This document shows positions 50,697 to 60,346 of a stretch of DNA of 64,000 bases, piece by piece (within the stretch, counting starts at the first letter, position 1; each line of letters opens with the position of its first letter). The position numbers were made by a program, and so were the translations under genes. Location of the stretch: positions 61,330 through 125,329 of the forward strand of contig MKYF01000039.1 in NCBI GenBank assembly GCA_001914195.1, given 5' to 3'. The notes beneath the pieces were generated by a model, which had not been told where the DNA came from, did not search any database, and saw only the letters and a program-made list of their open reading frames with translations. This DNA is from Streptococcus mitis (GTDB lineage Bacteria > Bacillota > Bacilli > Lactobacillales > Streptococcaceae).

Positions 50697-52646
50697 TTAA
50701 TATTTCCCCAACTCACGGAGACTGGTGTGATTTTCCTGAATACGTCGGAACATCTTTTCCATATCCGACTTGGTAAAATGCACCAAAACAGGACGTCCGT
50801 GGGGACAGTTATAGGGATTGTCACATTGAGAAAGCTGATAGAGGAGTTGTCTAGCTGAATGATCATCAATACGATGATTGGCCTTGATAGACCGCTTGCA
50901 GGACATCATGATAGCCAACTCTGCTCGATATTTCTTGATAGAAACTTCCTTGGTCAAGAGTAGCATGTCGCACATTTCATAGATACCTGACTCAATTTCC
51001 TCCTCTGCCATCCAAATAGGATGTTCGCGTAAGATGAATTGATTTTCTCCGTACTCTGCTAGAAAGACGCCCACTTCCTCTAAAAGTGCCATTCTTTCCT
51101 TGAGACGCAGAGCATCATCCGCTGGAAATTCAAAGATGTAGGGCACTAGGAGTTGTTGCTGGCTCTGGTCAACATCACCAATGCTTTCACGGTACTCCTC
51201 ATACTTGACCCGTTCCTGAGCCGCATGTTGGTCTATGATGTAGAGTCCATCTCGCCCTTGAGCAAAGAGATAGGTCCCATGCATTTGCCCGAAAAATTCC
51301 AACTCTGGGAAGCTTGAAGATTCTTCTCGCTCTAGCTTATCATAGGCTTTATCCAGACTGGCTAAATCTAACTCTGGATGGTCTAGTTGGTCATAGTTAG
51401 CAGGTTTTCTCTCTGCAAAATGCAGTTTTGCTGGCTTAGTCAATTGCTCCAAGGTTTCTTTGGCAAATAAAGTCAAATCCTGTCCTTCATCAGTCAATTC
51501 TACCTGATAATCAGCTACTTCAGCTTGACTAGGTCTTGTCGGCTCAGTTTTCTCATAGTAGAGCGTATTTTCTTTGAGTGGGAGAATAGTTTGCTCCACC
51601 TTCTCACGATTGCGCACGGTCGATTTGGCAAGATTTTCCAAGGCATCAGGTATCAAAGTTTGCTCCTTGAGACTATTAGAAATAGCTTCTGAGACAAGGG
51701 TCATCAGTTCTTTTTCCTTGGAAATCCGCACCTCTTGCTTGGTTGGGTGCACATTGACATCCGCTAGATAAGGGTCAATATGGATATGAATGACAGCCAG
51801 TGGAAAACGCCCCACCATGAGCTTACTGCCATAACCGTCAAGAATAGCACGATTGAGTAAAAAGTTCTTGATATAACGACCATTGATGAAAAGGCTGATA
51901 TAGTTGCGGTTGGCTCTAGTCAACTCAGGCAAGGACACAAAACCTGAAATTTCGAAATCAAGGTCAGAATTTTCAATTTCAATCATCTTCTTGGCGCTAG
52001 CTAAACCGTAAATCCCTGCGATAGCTTGGCGCAATTGACCTGTTCCCGCTGTTCGCGTCATTTCCTTACCATCACTAATCAAACTAAAAGAAATCTCAGG
52101 ATGGGCCAAGCCCAGACGGTTAACAATATCAATGATATGAGACAACTCTGCTTGCTGGCTCTTCATATACTTGAGGCGGGCAGGCGTATTGAAAAAGAGG
52201 TCCTCCACGCAAACCTTGGTTCCCACAGGACTAGTCGCTGGGATGACTTCTTCAACTTCTCCCCCACGCGCAACGAGCTTGGTCCCATGACTCGCACCAT
52301 CCACCGCAGTCAACAGAGTCAAGACACTGACAGAAGCGATAGAGGGCAGGGCTTCACCTCGAAATCCGAGCGTCCGAATCCGAAAGAGGTCTGCTTGATT
52401 TTTTATCTTACTAGTCGCATGTCGACGCAAGGCCAATTCCACCTCATCGTGGGCAATTCCATGACCATTATCTGTGATTTGCATCTTCTTGAGACCTGCT
52501 TCCTCAATCTCAATGATAATCTGACTAGAACCCGCGTCAATGGCATTTTCTACCAGCTCCTTAACAACGCTAGCTGGACGCTCGATAACCTCTCCAGCTG
52601 CAATCTGGTTTGCCAGCACCTCTGGCAATTCAATAATATGAGACAT
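50697..52646 (-). CDS. mutL: DNA mismatch repair protein MutL (HexB)
   Basis: A 649-residue GHKL ATPase. N-terminal motifs ENAIDAG (about 32-38), DNGHGIA (about 58-64), and GFRGEAL (about 93-99). The C-terminal endonuclease site DQHA-(2)-E-(4)-E is present as [13 protein letters not shown] (about 468-480), so it should nick DNA in the way of B. subtilis MutL. In pneumococcus the protein is called HexB. First gene of the mutL-ruvA-tag operon. Confidence 0.96.
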   Translation of the reverse strand: MSHIIELPEVLANQIAAGEVIERPASVVKELVENAIDAGSSQIIIEIEEAGLKKMQITDNGHGIAHDEVELALRRHATSKIKNQADLFRIRTLGFRGEALPSIASVSVLTLLTAVDGASHGTKLVARGGEVEEVIPATSPVGTKVCVEDLFFNTPARLKYMKSQQAELSHIIDIVNRLGLAHPEISFSLISDGKEMTRTAGTGQLRQAIAGIYGLASAKKMIEIENSDLDFEISGFVSLPELTRANRNYISLFINGRYIKNFLLNRAILDGYGSKLMVGRFPLAVIHIHIDPYLADVNVHPTKQEVRISKEKELMTLVSEAISNSLKEQTLIPDALENLAKSTVRNREKVEQTILPLKENTLYYEKTEPTRPSQAEVADYQVELTDEGQDLTLFAKETLEQLTKPAKLHFAERKPANYDQLDHPELDLASLDKAYDKLEREESSSFPELEFFGQMHGTYLFAQGRDGLYIIDQHAAQERVKYEEYRESIGDVDQSQQQLLVPYIFEFPADDALRLKERMALLEEVGVFLAEYGENQFILREHPIWMAEEEIESGIYEMCDMLLLTKEVSIKKYRAELAIMMSCKRSIKANHRIDDHSARQLLYQLSQCDNPYNCPHGRPVLVHFTKSDMEKMFRRIQENHTSLRELGKY

Positions 52647-52792
52647 CTTTCAGCACCTTTCCGTATCTATTTTCCTAGAAATTGATTAGTGCTATTATAC
52701 CATATTTCAGAAAGGACAGAAAAGCTCCACCACATAGGAGACAAATCCCTCCATATAGACAAAGTCCCTTGCCAGGGGGCATAAAATAGTGG

Positions 52793-52899
52793 TATACTCA
52801 ATAAAAATCAAAGAGCAAACTAGAAAGCTAGGCGCAGACAGTACTGTAGTACGGCAAGACGACGCTGACGTGGTTTGAATTTGATTTTTGAAGAGTATT
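52793..52899 (+). repeat. BOX repeat, A-C type, upstream of the LytTR gene
   Basis: TATACTCAATAAAAATCAAAG (boxA) is joined to ACGGCAAGACGACGCTGACG...GAAGAGTAT (boxC) with a small duplication (TTGATTTTTG). It lies 57 bases before the LytTR ATG. Confidence 0.88.
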
Positions 52900-52956
52900 A
52901 ATAAAGGTATACAAGAAGTGAGATTAATTTTGTATGAAAAACAAGGAGAGAAATTT

Positions 52957-53397
52957 ATGAAAGTAGAACTACAGATTAGTGAGACTTACAAGGAGGAAAA
53001 ACTGATTGTCCAAGCACCTCAGCCGACAGATAAAGTCCAGAAAGTCATCGAGTTCGCAGAAAATCTTGACCAAAAAGAAACAATTAAAGGGAAAATCGAT
53101 AATCAGGTCTATCTCGCTGAGATTGGTAAGATACAACGCTTCTATATCGAGAATCGGAAGGTTCTAGCAGAAACGGCGAGTCAGACCTACAACATTGATT
53201 TACGGCTCTATCAAGTCCTTGAACTCCTGCCAACCAATTTTATCCAAATTTCCCAATCAGAAATCATCAATATCGACTCCATCTCCCATCTCAAGCTTAC
53301 GCCCAACGGCCTGGTAGAAATTTTCTTGAAAAACGAAAGCTTCACCTACTCTTCACGCCGTTATCTAAAAACCATCAAGGAGAAATTAGAACTATGA
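52957..53397 (+). CDS. LytTR-domain transcriptional regulator
   Basis: 146 residues from the ATG after AAGGAGAG (MKVELQISETYKEEK). The C-terminal LytTR DNA-binding domain (about 45-146: LPTNFIQISQSEIINIDSI, SFTYSSRRYLKTIKEKL) has no receiver domain. It overlaps the DUF3021 gene by four bases. Such pairs commonly autoregulate and control membrane or bacteriocin functions, the membrane partner acting as inhibitor. Confidence 0.88.
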   Translation: MKVELQISETYKEEKLIVQAPQPTDKVQKVIEFAENLDQKETIKGKIDNQVYLAEIGKIQRFYIENRKVLAETASQTYNIDLRLYQVLELLPTNFIQISQSEIINIDSISHLKLTPNGLVEIFLKNESFTYSSRRYLKTIKEKLEL

Positions 53398-53852
53398 AAA
53401 AACAAATCTTCCACGACGCAGCTACTGGTGTCCTCATCGGCCTCATCCTCTCTATCATCTTTTCACTCATTTATGCACCGAGTACTTATGCCCCACTGAA
53501 TCCCTACTCTCTCATCGGCCAAGTGATGGCTCAGCATCAGGTTCACGGTGCCCTGGTCTTGCTCTACTGTACACTTATTTGGGCAGCTATCGGTATGCTC
53601 TTCAACTTTGGCAAGCGATTATTCAGCCGTGACTGGAGCATGCTTCGTGCCACTCTGACTCATTTCTTCCTTATGCTGGCTGGCTTTGTCCCACTAGCAA
53701 CCCTAGCAGGTTGGTTCCCCTTCCACTGGATCTTCTATCTCCAGCTCATTATCGAGTTTGCGATTGTCTACCTCATCATTTGGACTATTTCCTATAAAAG
53801 AGCATCAAAAAAAGTAGACCATATCAATCAACTCTTGGAGCATAGAAAGTAA
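53394..53852 (+). CDS. DUF3021 membrane protein, partner of the LytTR regulator
   Basis: A 152-residue protein with four membrane helices (about residues 12-30, 45-68, 82-105, 112-135) and a basic cytosolic tail. DUF3021 proteins are encoded with LytTR regulators and typically hold them inactive at the membrane. The ATGA overlap implies strict co-translation. Confidence 0.85.
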   Translation: MKKQIFHDAATGVLIGLILSIIFSLIYAPSTYAPLNPYSLIGQVMAQHQVHGALVLLYCTLIWAAIGMLFNFGKRLFSRDWSMLRATLTHFFLMLAGFVPLATLAGWFPFHWIFYLQLIIEFAIVYLIIWTISYKRASKKVDHINQLLEHRK

Positions 53853-53869
53853 GAACCTCATAATAAGCA

Positions 53870-53896
53870 AATCCGAGAAAGAAACTTCTCGGTTTT
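53870..53896 (+). terminator. Terminator after the LytTR-DUF3021 operon
   Basis: CCGAGAAAGAAACTTCTCGG followed by TTTTTCTTT. Confidence 0.8.
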
Positions 53897-53988
53897 TCTT
53901 TATCCTGCTGCACCTTGCTATCATAGCAGTTATTTTCAGATCTTCTTTGTAAATTTTCTGTAATTTTCTATCTTTTTTCAAAATATTC

Positions 53989-54017
53989 TTGCATTTTCCC
54001 AAAATTTTTTGTAGAAT
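53989..54017 (+). promoter_or_regulatory. Promoter of the NRAMP-like gene
   Basis: TTGCAT (53989-53994), 17-bp spacer, TAGAAT (54012-54017), 50 bases before the ATG at 54068. Confidence 0.6.
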
Positions 54018-54067
54018 ATAGATTACATATCCAGATTATTCTGAAAATTCAAAAAGGAGTGTCTATC

Positions 54068-55330
54068 ATGTCACAAGCTATTTCCTTAAATCAATCAACC
54101 TGGACAAGTAAACTAAAAGCAATGGGACCTGGAATCCTAATGGCTTCTGCTGCTGTTGGCGGTTCTCACATTGTATCTTCCACTCAAGCTGGTGGTTCTT
54201 ATGGGTGGTCGCTACTCCTCTTGGTCATCTTAGCCAATGTCTTTAAATATCCATTTTTCCGTTTTGGTGCTGAATACACCGCTGATACTGGAAAGACTTT
54301 GGTTGAAGGTTATGCCGAAAAAGGAAAATTCTATCTCTGGATTTTCTTTATCCTCAATATCTTTTCGGCTATGGTCAACACAGCTGGTGTCGCCATTCTG
54401 TGCTCAGCTATCATCGCCAGCGCCTTCCCAATGATCAGTCTTAGCATCACTCAGTGGTCCCTCATTCTCGTTGCAGTCATTTGGGCTATGTTACTCTTTG
54501 GAGGCTACAAACTCTTAGACGGCATGGCAAAATGGATCATGTCAGCTTTGACCATTGCAACTGTTCTTGCAGTTATCATCGCGGCGGTCAAGCATCCAGA
54601 ATACAGTTCTAATTTTGTCGAGAAAACACCTTGGCAAATGGCAGCTCTACCCTTCATCGTTTCCCTCTTAGGATGGATGCCAGCTCCTATTGAAATTTCA
54701 GCCATCAACTCACTTTGGTCTGCTGAAAAGAAAAAGACCGTCAACTTTAACACAGAGGACGCTCTATTTGACTTTAACGTTGGTTACATTGGAACAGCTA
54801 TCCTAGCTGTGTTCTTTGTGGCACTGGGAGCATTGATTCAATATCCTACAGGGCAAGCAGTTGAAGCTGCTTCAGCTAAATACATCTCTCAATTCGTAGG
54901 CATGTATGCCTCTGTCCTTGGCGAATGGTCCCGTTACTTGATTACCTTTATTGCCTTCCTGTGTATCTTTGGAACAGTTATTACTGTTATCGATGGCTAT
55001 TCTCGTGTCAATCAGGAATCTCTCCGACTGCTAATCAGTCAAAAAGAAGACAGTAGTAAATCTTTGAACATCTGGATGACCATCACTGCTATCATCGGTA
55101 TTGTCATTATCAAGTTTTTCGCTGGTCAGGTTTCAACCATGCTCCGCTTTGCTATGATTGGTTCTTTCCTGACAACACCATTCTTCGCTCTTTTAAACTA
55201 CGCCTTGGTAACGCGTGAAAACAAAAATCTTCCTTCTTGGCTCAAACACCTTGCTATTGCAGGATTGATTTTCCTCTTTGGCTTCGCCATCTTCTTTATC
55301 TACGCACTCGCAATCGGAAAAGCAGGATAA
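54068..55330 (+). CDS. NRAMP-like transporter without the canonical metal-binding motif
   Basis: 420 residues from the ATG with AAAGGAG upstream. About eleven membrane helices and an NRAMP-like start (GPGILMASAAVGGSHIVSSTQAGG). In canonical manganese/iron NRAMPs this helix carries DPGN; here GGSH stands in its place, and the helix-6 segment GWMPAPIEIS lacks the usual MPH. Metal coordination must therefore differ, or the substrate is not a transition metal. Related divergent NRAMP branches include aluminium and magnesium types. No operon partner on the same strand. Confidence 0.82.
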   Translation: MSQAISLNQSTWTSKLKAMGPGILMASAAVGGSHIVSSTQAGGSYGWSLLLLVILANVFKYPFFRFGAEYTADTGKTLVEGYAEKGKFYLWIFFILNIFSAMVNTAGVAILCSAIIASAFPMISLSITQWSLILVAVIWAMLLFGGYKLLDGMAKWIMSALTIATVLAVIIAAVKHPEYSSNFVEKTPWQMAALPFIVSLLGWMPAPIEISAINSLWSAEKKKTVNFNTEDALFDFNVGYIGTAILAVFFVALGALIQYPTGQAVEAASAKYISQFVGMYASVLGEWSRYLITFIAFLCIFGTVITVIDGYSRVNQESLRLLISQKEDSSKSLNIWMTITAIIGIVIIKFFAGQVSTMLRFAMIGSFLTTPFFALLNYALVTRENKNLPSWLKHLAIAGLIFLFGFAIFFIYALAIGKAG

Positions 55331-55394
55331 CTGACAAGCGCGAGATGAAGATAAGGTTTCATTTCAAGAGAAAATTCAGCAAATATTTCTATGA

Positions 55395-55444
55395 TAAAAA
55401 GCATAAGAACAAGGTTTTGAAGACCTGAACTTATGCTTTTTTTA
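55395..55444 (+). terminator. Terminator between the NRAMP-like gene and nrdI
   Basis: AAAAAGCATAAG...CTTATGCTTTTTTTAC, a 12-bp stem with T-run on the plus strand; the A-run makes it usable for nrdI from the other strand. Confidence 0.85.
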
Positions 55445-55509
55445 CATTCTCAAAGACTGCTTATACTCAAAAAGCAGTTAGCAAATCCCAACTGCCTCTT
55501 ATAACTACC

Positions 55510-55980
55510 TTAATTCTCTCTTTCCAACTCATACAAATCTGCGATAATAGCTGCGACACGTTTGATATCTTCCAGCATACCTCGCATTTCAAAATCAGCC
55601 AAGACAGGGAAACCAAAACGTTGACTGTATTGCTTGGCTGTCAGGCAGTATTGGTTATTAAAGTTACGATTTCCTGAACCAACCACACCAAAACACTTAC
55701 TAGCATTGTCACCATAGGCGATAAAATCCCCAACGGGTGTCGTCAAAATCTCAACATCTCCGTTATCAACGCCATTCCCACCTTCGAGATAGGTCGGCAA
55801 AAAAGCGACATAGGGATGGTCCATTTCATAGAAATCTTGGCCTTCCTTGACCAAATCCTTGATATGAATCTTTTGAACCTCAATTCCCTCGTACTGGGAC
55901 AAGAGATAGTCTTTCAAGCGCGTCACAAAACTTTCAGTGTTGCCACTCAAACTAATATAAACTAAAGAAATTGTCTTCAT
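55510..55980 (-). CDS. nrdI: Flavodoxin-like protein NrdI
   Basis: 156 residues from the ATG with GGAGGTACAT upstream; the long upstream open frame is not supported. NrdI reduces or activates the manganese cofactor of class Ib ribonucleotide reductase (NrdF). The FMN-binding loop SLSGNTESF is at about residues 8-16 and [12 protein letters not shown] at about 94-105. nrdE, nrdF and nrdH are not nearby. Confidence 0.88.
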   Translation of the reverse strand: MKTISLVYISLSGNTESFVTRLKDYLLSQYEGIEVQKIHIKDLVKEGQDFYEMDHPYVAFLPTYLEGGNGVDNGDVEILTTPVGDFIAYGDNASKCFGVVGSGNRNFNNQYCLTAKQYSQRFGFPVLADFEMRGMLEDIKRVAAIIADLYELEREN

Positions 55981-56011
55981 ATGTACCTCCATGATTTTAT
56001 TTTTAATCGAA

Positions 56012-56054
56012 AAAGAACTACCAAGATTGTAACTTGATAGCTCTTTTTTGTCAA
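56012..56054 (-). promoter_or_regulatory. Overlapping terminator hairpin and nrdI promoter
   Basis: A 14-bp stem (AAAGAGCTATCAAG/CTTGGTAGTTCTTT, 56012-56046) with TTTTT follows the gene at 56058-56591. The same bases contain a promoter TTGACA (56049-56054), 17-bp spacer, TACAAT (56026-56031), whose -10 lies exactly in the hairpin loop. The signals overlap on the same strand. Confidence 0.7.
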
Positions 56055-56057
56055 TAC

Positions 56058-56591
56058 TTAGGCAAGATTTTCTGCTTCCTCTTCTTCTCCCAAGGCTTTC
56101 TGTTGACGCCACATCTTATAGAAGACAAGGGCTAGGAAGAGAATATTGATGACGATATAGAAAATGCTAACGGCTTGTGAAATAACACTTATCCCTAAAC
56201 GCATGGTCTCATCGTGAACTAACTGCACAGCGTCTTGTAAACTAACATAGCCATAAATCGAACCAATAATGGCTAGCAAAACATAGCCGACATAAGTATA
56301 GTTTGCATATTGCAAATTCTTACGAATAAGGAAGACAATCGCTACTACAACTAAAATAGCAGATAGCACAATCAAGGCCATATTAAAAATAGAATGAGAT
56401 GATTCTGCTACTCTATAGGTGTAATTGATGTTGTCTTCTAATTGCTGGGCACTAAGTCCCGCAACATGTGACTGTTTAGCACGAAGGACTTCTTTGCTAG
56501 GCAAGGGACTCAACATTCCAAACAGAGACATAGCTGAAATAAGAGCAGACAAGATTAGCAAGACCCATAGATAAATCGGTTTCTTTTTCAT
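56058..56591 (-). CDS. Membrane protein next to the two-component system
   Basis: A 177-residue protein with an N-terminal helix (about 7-27), an extracellular loop (30-70) and three further helices (72-90, 100-118, 135-160), ending in a charged cytosolic tail (EEEEAENLA). No domain recognised. It has its own promoter TTGTAT-17-TATAAT (56643-56648, 56620-56625) after the response regulator gene. Confidence 0.75.
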   Translation of the reverse strand: MKKKPIYLWVLLILSALISAMSLFGMLSPLPSKEVLRAKQSHVAGLSAQQLEDNINYTYRVAESSHSIFNMALIVLSAILVVVAIVFLIRKNLQYANYTYVGYVLLAIIGSIYGYVSLQDAVQLVHDETMRLGISVISQAVSIFYIVINILFLALVFYKMWRQQKALGEEEEAENLA

Positions 56592-56619
56592 GATAGAACC
56601 TCCTGATATTATTATTTAT

Positions 56620-56648
56620 ATTATAGCACCTTTTGTAAGGGAATACAA
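56620..56648 (-). promoter_or_regulatory. Promoter of the membrane protein gene
   Basis: TTGTAT (56643-56648), 17-bp spacer, TATAAT (56620-56625), followed by AGGAGG before the ATG. The -35 lies just past the stop codon of the response regulator gene. Confidence 0.7.
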
Positions 56649-56651
56649 GTC

Positions 56652-57938
56652 TTATAGTATCGTTTCTACCTGTTTTCGGTAGGCTTTTGGCGATTTTCCG
56701 CACAATTTTCGGAACACTTTATAGAAATATCCAACATTACTGTAACCAACAGCATAACAAATATCTTCGATACTGTCACTAGTTGAAAGCAAGAGCTGCT
56801 GGGCAGCCTTAATGCGTTGTTTGTTTAGTAATTCTGCGAAGGTAGAATTGGTTTCTCGCTTAATCAACTGACCTAGATAGACAGGATTGATAAAAAGATC
56901 CTTACTGATATCCTTGAGGGAAAGTTCTTTCTGATAATCACGCCCAATGACTTCCAGCACACTGACCACATTTTCATTCATACGATATTGTCCAAAGAAT
57001 CTTGTCAGAGTTCCCTTGATATATGGAACCAATTCATCGAAGGATTGAATAGCATGAATCGTTTTGACAATATCCGTCATATCATCAGCTTTGAGATGTT
57101 CAAACAAGTGGAAAACATCCATGACAAACTGGATAAAAAGCTGTTTGGTAATCGGAACACGCGGCGTATTTTCAAGAACCACCTTCTCCAAGAGGTTCAA
57201 CTCTTCTACGATTTGATTGAGATTCCCCTGAATGATAACCCTATAAATCGGTTCGTAGTAGGTAAAGAGACTCTCAGACTGTTGTAGATTTACAGAGCCG
57301 TAAAAGAGGGCTTTCTCAGCATTCAACTTCCAGCGTTCAAAGTGTTCTTGATAAGGAGCTTCAAAGGGAGTAACGACTAAACCATCTAGGGGTTGATCAG
57401 AAATAAAAATCTGCCAGTCTTGACCCAATACATAGTAGGGAATGGTGAAAGAGCCTTGTTTTTCCTTGGATAGACCTATCCACCAATTCTCCTTACCTCC
57501 TAGATAACTAACAAATCCAGCCTCATCTAAATCTTGACTAAGGGTCTGACTTTTCTTTCCTCTCTCGCCGAGCTGACCTGCAATCTTCTCCAGCAGATTT
57601 CCCAACTCTACTTTATCAACAGGCTTGACCAAATAGTCCACCACACTAAGGTTCATTGCTCTTTTGACATAATCAAACTCCTGATAACCTGAAAGCAGGA
57701 TATAGGCTGCATCTGGTAAGATTTCTTTCATCTCCCGAATCATATCAAGCCCTGTTTTGTCGGGCATATTGACATCTGAAATGATGACATCGACGGGATT
57801 TTCCTGAACATATTCTAGGGCTTCATCGGCATGACTGGCTGTTGCGACGACCTCCATATCCCACTTATCAAAGGGAATCAAACGTTTCAGACCTTCTGTC
57901 ACCATGTACTCATCATCTACTAATAATACTTTATACAT
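56652..57938 (-). CDS. Response regulator, YesN-type (AraC output), TCS07-like
   Basis: A 428-residue regulator: receiver domain residues 1-120 with phosphoacceptor Asp in VIISDVNMP (about 54) and Lys in YLVKPVDKVE (about 104), a middle region, and a C-terminal AraC-type DNA-binding domain (about 330-425, IEDICYAVGYSNVGYFYKVFRKLCG read in parts). It lies 11 bases after its kinase. By layout and size it matches pneumococcal TCS07; such pairs usually govern carbohydrate uptake. Confidence 0.9.
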   Translation of the reverse strand: MYKVLLVDDEYMVTEGLKRLIPFDKWDMEVVATASHADEALEYVQENPVDVIISDVNMPDKTGLDMIREMKEILPDAAYILLSGYQEFDYVKRAMNLSVVDYLVKPVDKVELGNLLEKIAGQLGERGKKSQTLSQDLDEAGFVSYLGGKENWWIGLSKEKQGSFTIPYYVLGQDWQIFISDQPLDGLVVTPFEAPYQEHFERWKLNAEKALFYGSVNLQQSESLFTYYEPIYRVIIQGNLNQIVEELNLLEKVVLENTPRVPITKQLFIQFVMDVFHLFEHLKADDMTDIVKTIHAIQSFDELVPYIKGTLTRFFGQYRMNENVVSVLEVIGRDYQKELSLKDISKDLFINPVYLGQLIKRETNSTFAELLNKQRIKAAQQLLLSTSDSIEDICYAVGYSNVGYFYKVFRKLCGKSPKAYRKQVETIL

Positions 57939-57949
57939 TTTCTCCCTTT

Positions 57950-59620
57950 CTACTCATCTTGAATTGTAATACGATACTGAACACCTGCTTGCTCTGCAGA
58001 CTCTACACTAATGGCATAGCGGTCTCCAAAATAGAGCACAAAACGCTCATGTACATTGGCAATCCCGATAGACTGCTTTTGATCACTGTAACTGGCTTGG
58101 TGTTCAAACTGTCTCTGACTTAATTTTCCTCGAAGATTTGCCAGCTTTTCAGACGACATTCCACGGCCATTATCGACCACCAAAATTTCTACAAAACCAT
58201 CCTGTTTAAGCGCCTTGATGCTAATCACATTATCTGTCCGTCTGTGGTCAACACCATGAGCGAAATAATTTTCTACCAGCGGTTGCAAGGTAAATTTGGG
58301 AATTTTCATATTCTCTAGTTCTGGGTCTATCTTGAAACCATAGGCAATAGATTTAGGATAGCGAACCATGCAGAGATAGCTATATTTACGGCAAAATTCT
58401 AATTCCTGTTTGAGAAGAGTTTCTCTTTCGTCGGAAATATTGTTACGCAAGAGACTACTGAATTCATAAATGATATCTGCCAACTCGTCTTGACTCTGCA
58501 TAACTGCATACATGCGCAAGAATTCCAGCGTATTGTACATAAAATGAGGATTGATTTGCGCCTGCAGGGCTCGCATATTGGCATCTTTTTGACTAAGTTC
58601 TAACTGGTAAATATCATGGATATTCTTTTCCAAGCGATCCAACATATCATTGGTGGTCTCTGCGATTAAAAGCAATTCCTGATCCTTTTCAATTGTGTCA
58701 ATGCGAAGACCTTCTTCCCCTTGGGCAATAGCCTGAATGGAATCCACCAAATCCACTACCTGCTTTTGGTAATTAGCAAAGGTCTGCCTCAAAGTCAGAT
58801 AGAGAATGACAATAAAGAGAAGGCTCAAACCCACAATCAAAGCAGAGCTAGCCACTGTTCCTTGTAAAACAAAGTTTTTAGGAACTGTCACTTGAACCTG
58901 ATATCCATGAGAGGTCATACCAACAAACCAGTTCTCATGTTCCCTATCGACCCTCTCACCAATATGAAAAATCTCCGTATCAAAAGGCGATGTCACAGTA
59001 ACAGCCATCGGAATATGACCCCGGGTATTGTCAATGGCATGATATAAAACTTCTGGATCCAAGGAGATGTAAATCACTCCTATAGATTGATCAGTTGCTG
59101 GGTCCAGAACTGGAATGCCAAAGCTATTGGCCTCTGGTTTAAAGACCTCAGCAGGCAAGATATGACCACTTCTTTTATCCCTTGTTGAAACATAAACTTC
59201 TTTAAAATCCTGCAAGACGATTGCAACGCCCGTTATATAGTCATTTTGGACATAAAGATCATCAATATTTTCATACAGAGAAATAGAAGTTGACGAAGCT
59301 GCTTGATGCTCCAACAGCCAATAAAAATACTCAGATGTTGATAGACTAAAATACTTATAAACCCCTTGTATCCGGTCTTGATTGGCTACTAAGTCTTGCG
59401 CTAGCTGGGCTGACTCCCGATAATAATACTCTACCTCATCGACTGTTCGAGTGGTTACACGCTGAGCTACTCTCTGAGCTTCCTTTTCTCTTGAATCCCA
59501 GTCAGCGTATGAGAGTAAGATTGCAAAACTCGCAATAATAATCATCATAACTGAACTGTAGGTTCTCAGAAGCGTATGTAGCCAAAACTGCTTCATTCTA
59601 TTTTGTCGCCAATTTTTCAT
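57950..59620 (-). CDS. Sensor histidine kinase, YesM-type, TCS07-like
   Basis: About 556 residues from the ATG at 59620, which gives a normal N-terminal helix after MKNWRQNRMKQFW; further upstream starts are possible. Two membrane helices (about 20-40 and 265-290) bracket an extracellular sensor domain, then HAMP, the His-kinase domain with INPHFMYNTLEFLRM (His at about 375), and an ATPase domain with DNGRGMS. It overlaps the DUF624 gene by 23 bases. Partner of the YesN-type regulator. Confidence 0.9.
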   Translation of the reverse strand: MKNWRQNRMKQFWLHTLLRTYSSVMMIIIASFAILLSYADWDSREKEAQRVAQRVTTRTVDEVEYYYRESAQLAQDLVANQDRIQGVYKYFSLSTSEYFYWLLEHQAASSTSISLYENIDDLYVQNDYITGVAIVLQDFKEVYVSTRDKRSGHILPAEVFKPEANSFGIPVLDPATDQSIGVIYISLDPEVLYHAIDNTRGHIPMAVTVTSPFDTEIFHIGERVDREHENWFVGMTSHGYQVQVTVPKNFVLQGTVASSALIVGLSLLFIVILYLTLRQTFANYQKQVVDLVDSIQAIAQGEEGLRIDTIEKDQELLLIAETTNDMLDRLEKNIHDIYQLELSQKDANMRALQAQINPHFMYNTLEFLRMYAVMQSQDELADIIYEFSSLLRNNISDERETLLKQELEFCRKYSYLCMVRYPKSIAYGFKIDPELENMKIPKFTLQPLVENYFAHGVDHRRTDNVISIKALKQDGFVEILVVDNGRGMSSEKLANLRGKLSQRQFEHQASYSDQKQSIGIANVHERFVLYFGDRYAISVESAEQAGVQYRITIQDE

Positions 59621-60212
59621 GGATACTTTCATAGACCGGTTCCAACATATCACTAATAAAGAAATGCCACATCCCAATTCCTACAAAGAAAAGAAGGGCA
59701 GGCATATAGTAACCAATTGCCACAAGTAGCACTGTCCCAAGGAGAACCTTGGCCACAGCTGCCAAGCTCATAAAGATGCCAATCAAGGATAGTTTGAGAC
59801 TATTTCGATAAGATAGGTCAAAATAAACTTGTAGTTTCAAAAACACTGTGTAGGCCAAAAAGATCAGGGCAACTACTAGGACATTCAAAAAGGTCGCAAT
59901 CAAATGAACGATGGTCTGATGAGGCAATTGCACCAAGAGATACAAACCATAGATTAAAACTAGATCCACCCCTAAAAAGCTATAGAAAATCAGGTTGCTT
60001 GAGATAAAATTTTGCTTGTAAAGAGACCAAGCTTCCTTCAAACTATATTCCCGAAAGCTATAACCATGTTCTGCATATAGGCTCATCAAGGTGGCACTAG
60101 CTGGCGCTAGACCGAGGATAATCCCTCCTGCCAAGGTTAATAGCCAAAAGAAGGCTGTCGCAATCATCCCTAAAAAGAAACGATTAAAGACAAAGTCTAA
60201 AAATCTACCCAT
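59598..60212 (-). CDS. DUF624 (YesL-like) membrane protein
   Basis: A 204-residue protein with about five membrane helices, MGRFLDFVFNRFFLGM at the start. DUF624/YesL proteins are typically encoded beside YesMN-type two-component systems and glycan uptake genes. The gene overlaps the kinase gene and is first in the operon, behind a promoter with a cre-like site. Confidence 0.85.
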   Translation of the reverse strand: MGRFLDFVFNRFFLGMIATAFFWLLTLAGGIILGLAPASATLMSLYAEHGYSFREYSLKEAWSLYKQNFISSNLIFYSFLGVDLVLIYGLYLLVQLPHQTIVHLIATFLNVLVVALIFLAYTVFLKLQVYFDLSYRNSLKLSLIGIFMSLAAVAKVLLGTVLLVAIGYYMPALLFFVGIGMWHFFISDMLEPVYESIHEKLATK

Positions 60213-60241
60213 GATATCCCCCTAAAAATAACTATGAAACT

Positions 60242-60270
60242 ATTATAGCATATTTCAAGCGTTTTCAAAA
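60242..60270 (-). promoter_or_regulatory. Promoter with cre-like site for the DUF624-kinase-regulator operon
   Basis: An extended -10 TGCTATAAT (60242-60250) is preceded by TTGAAAACGCTTGAAA (60253-60268). That segment differs from the catabolite-response consensus WTGNAANCGNWNNCWW only at the conserved C near the end. A CcpA site over the promoter would fit a carbohydrate-sensing system. Confidence 0.55.
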
Positions 60271-60284
60271 ACATAGACTATCCA

Positions 60285-60313
60285 TTTACAATCCCACTAA
60301 ACCGTGGTACAAT
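60285..60313 (+). promoter_or_regulatory. Promoter of the MptD-like gene
   Basis: TTTACA (60285-60290), 17-bp spacer, TACAAT (60308-60313) with an extended TGG before the -10, on the plus strand, 34 bases before the ATG. Confidence 0.75.
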
Positions 60314-60346
60314 GAGAATTGTGAAAAAATTATCAGGAGACAATTC

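Noticed and set aside
56321..56328. Exact TACGAATA on the plus strand
   Set aside because: It lies inside a gene on the opposite strand with no gene behind it in the right direction; likely chance.
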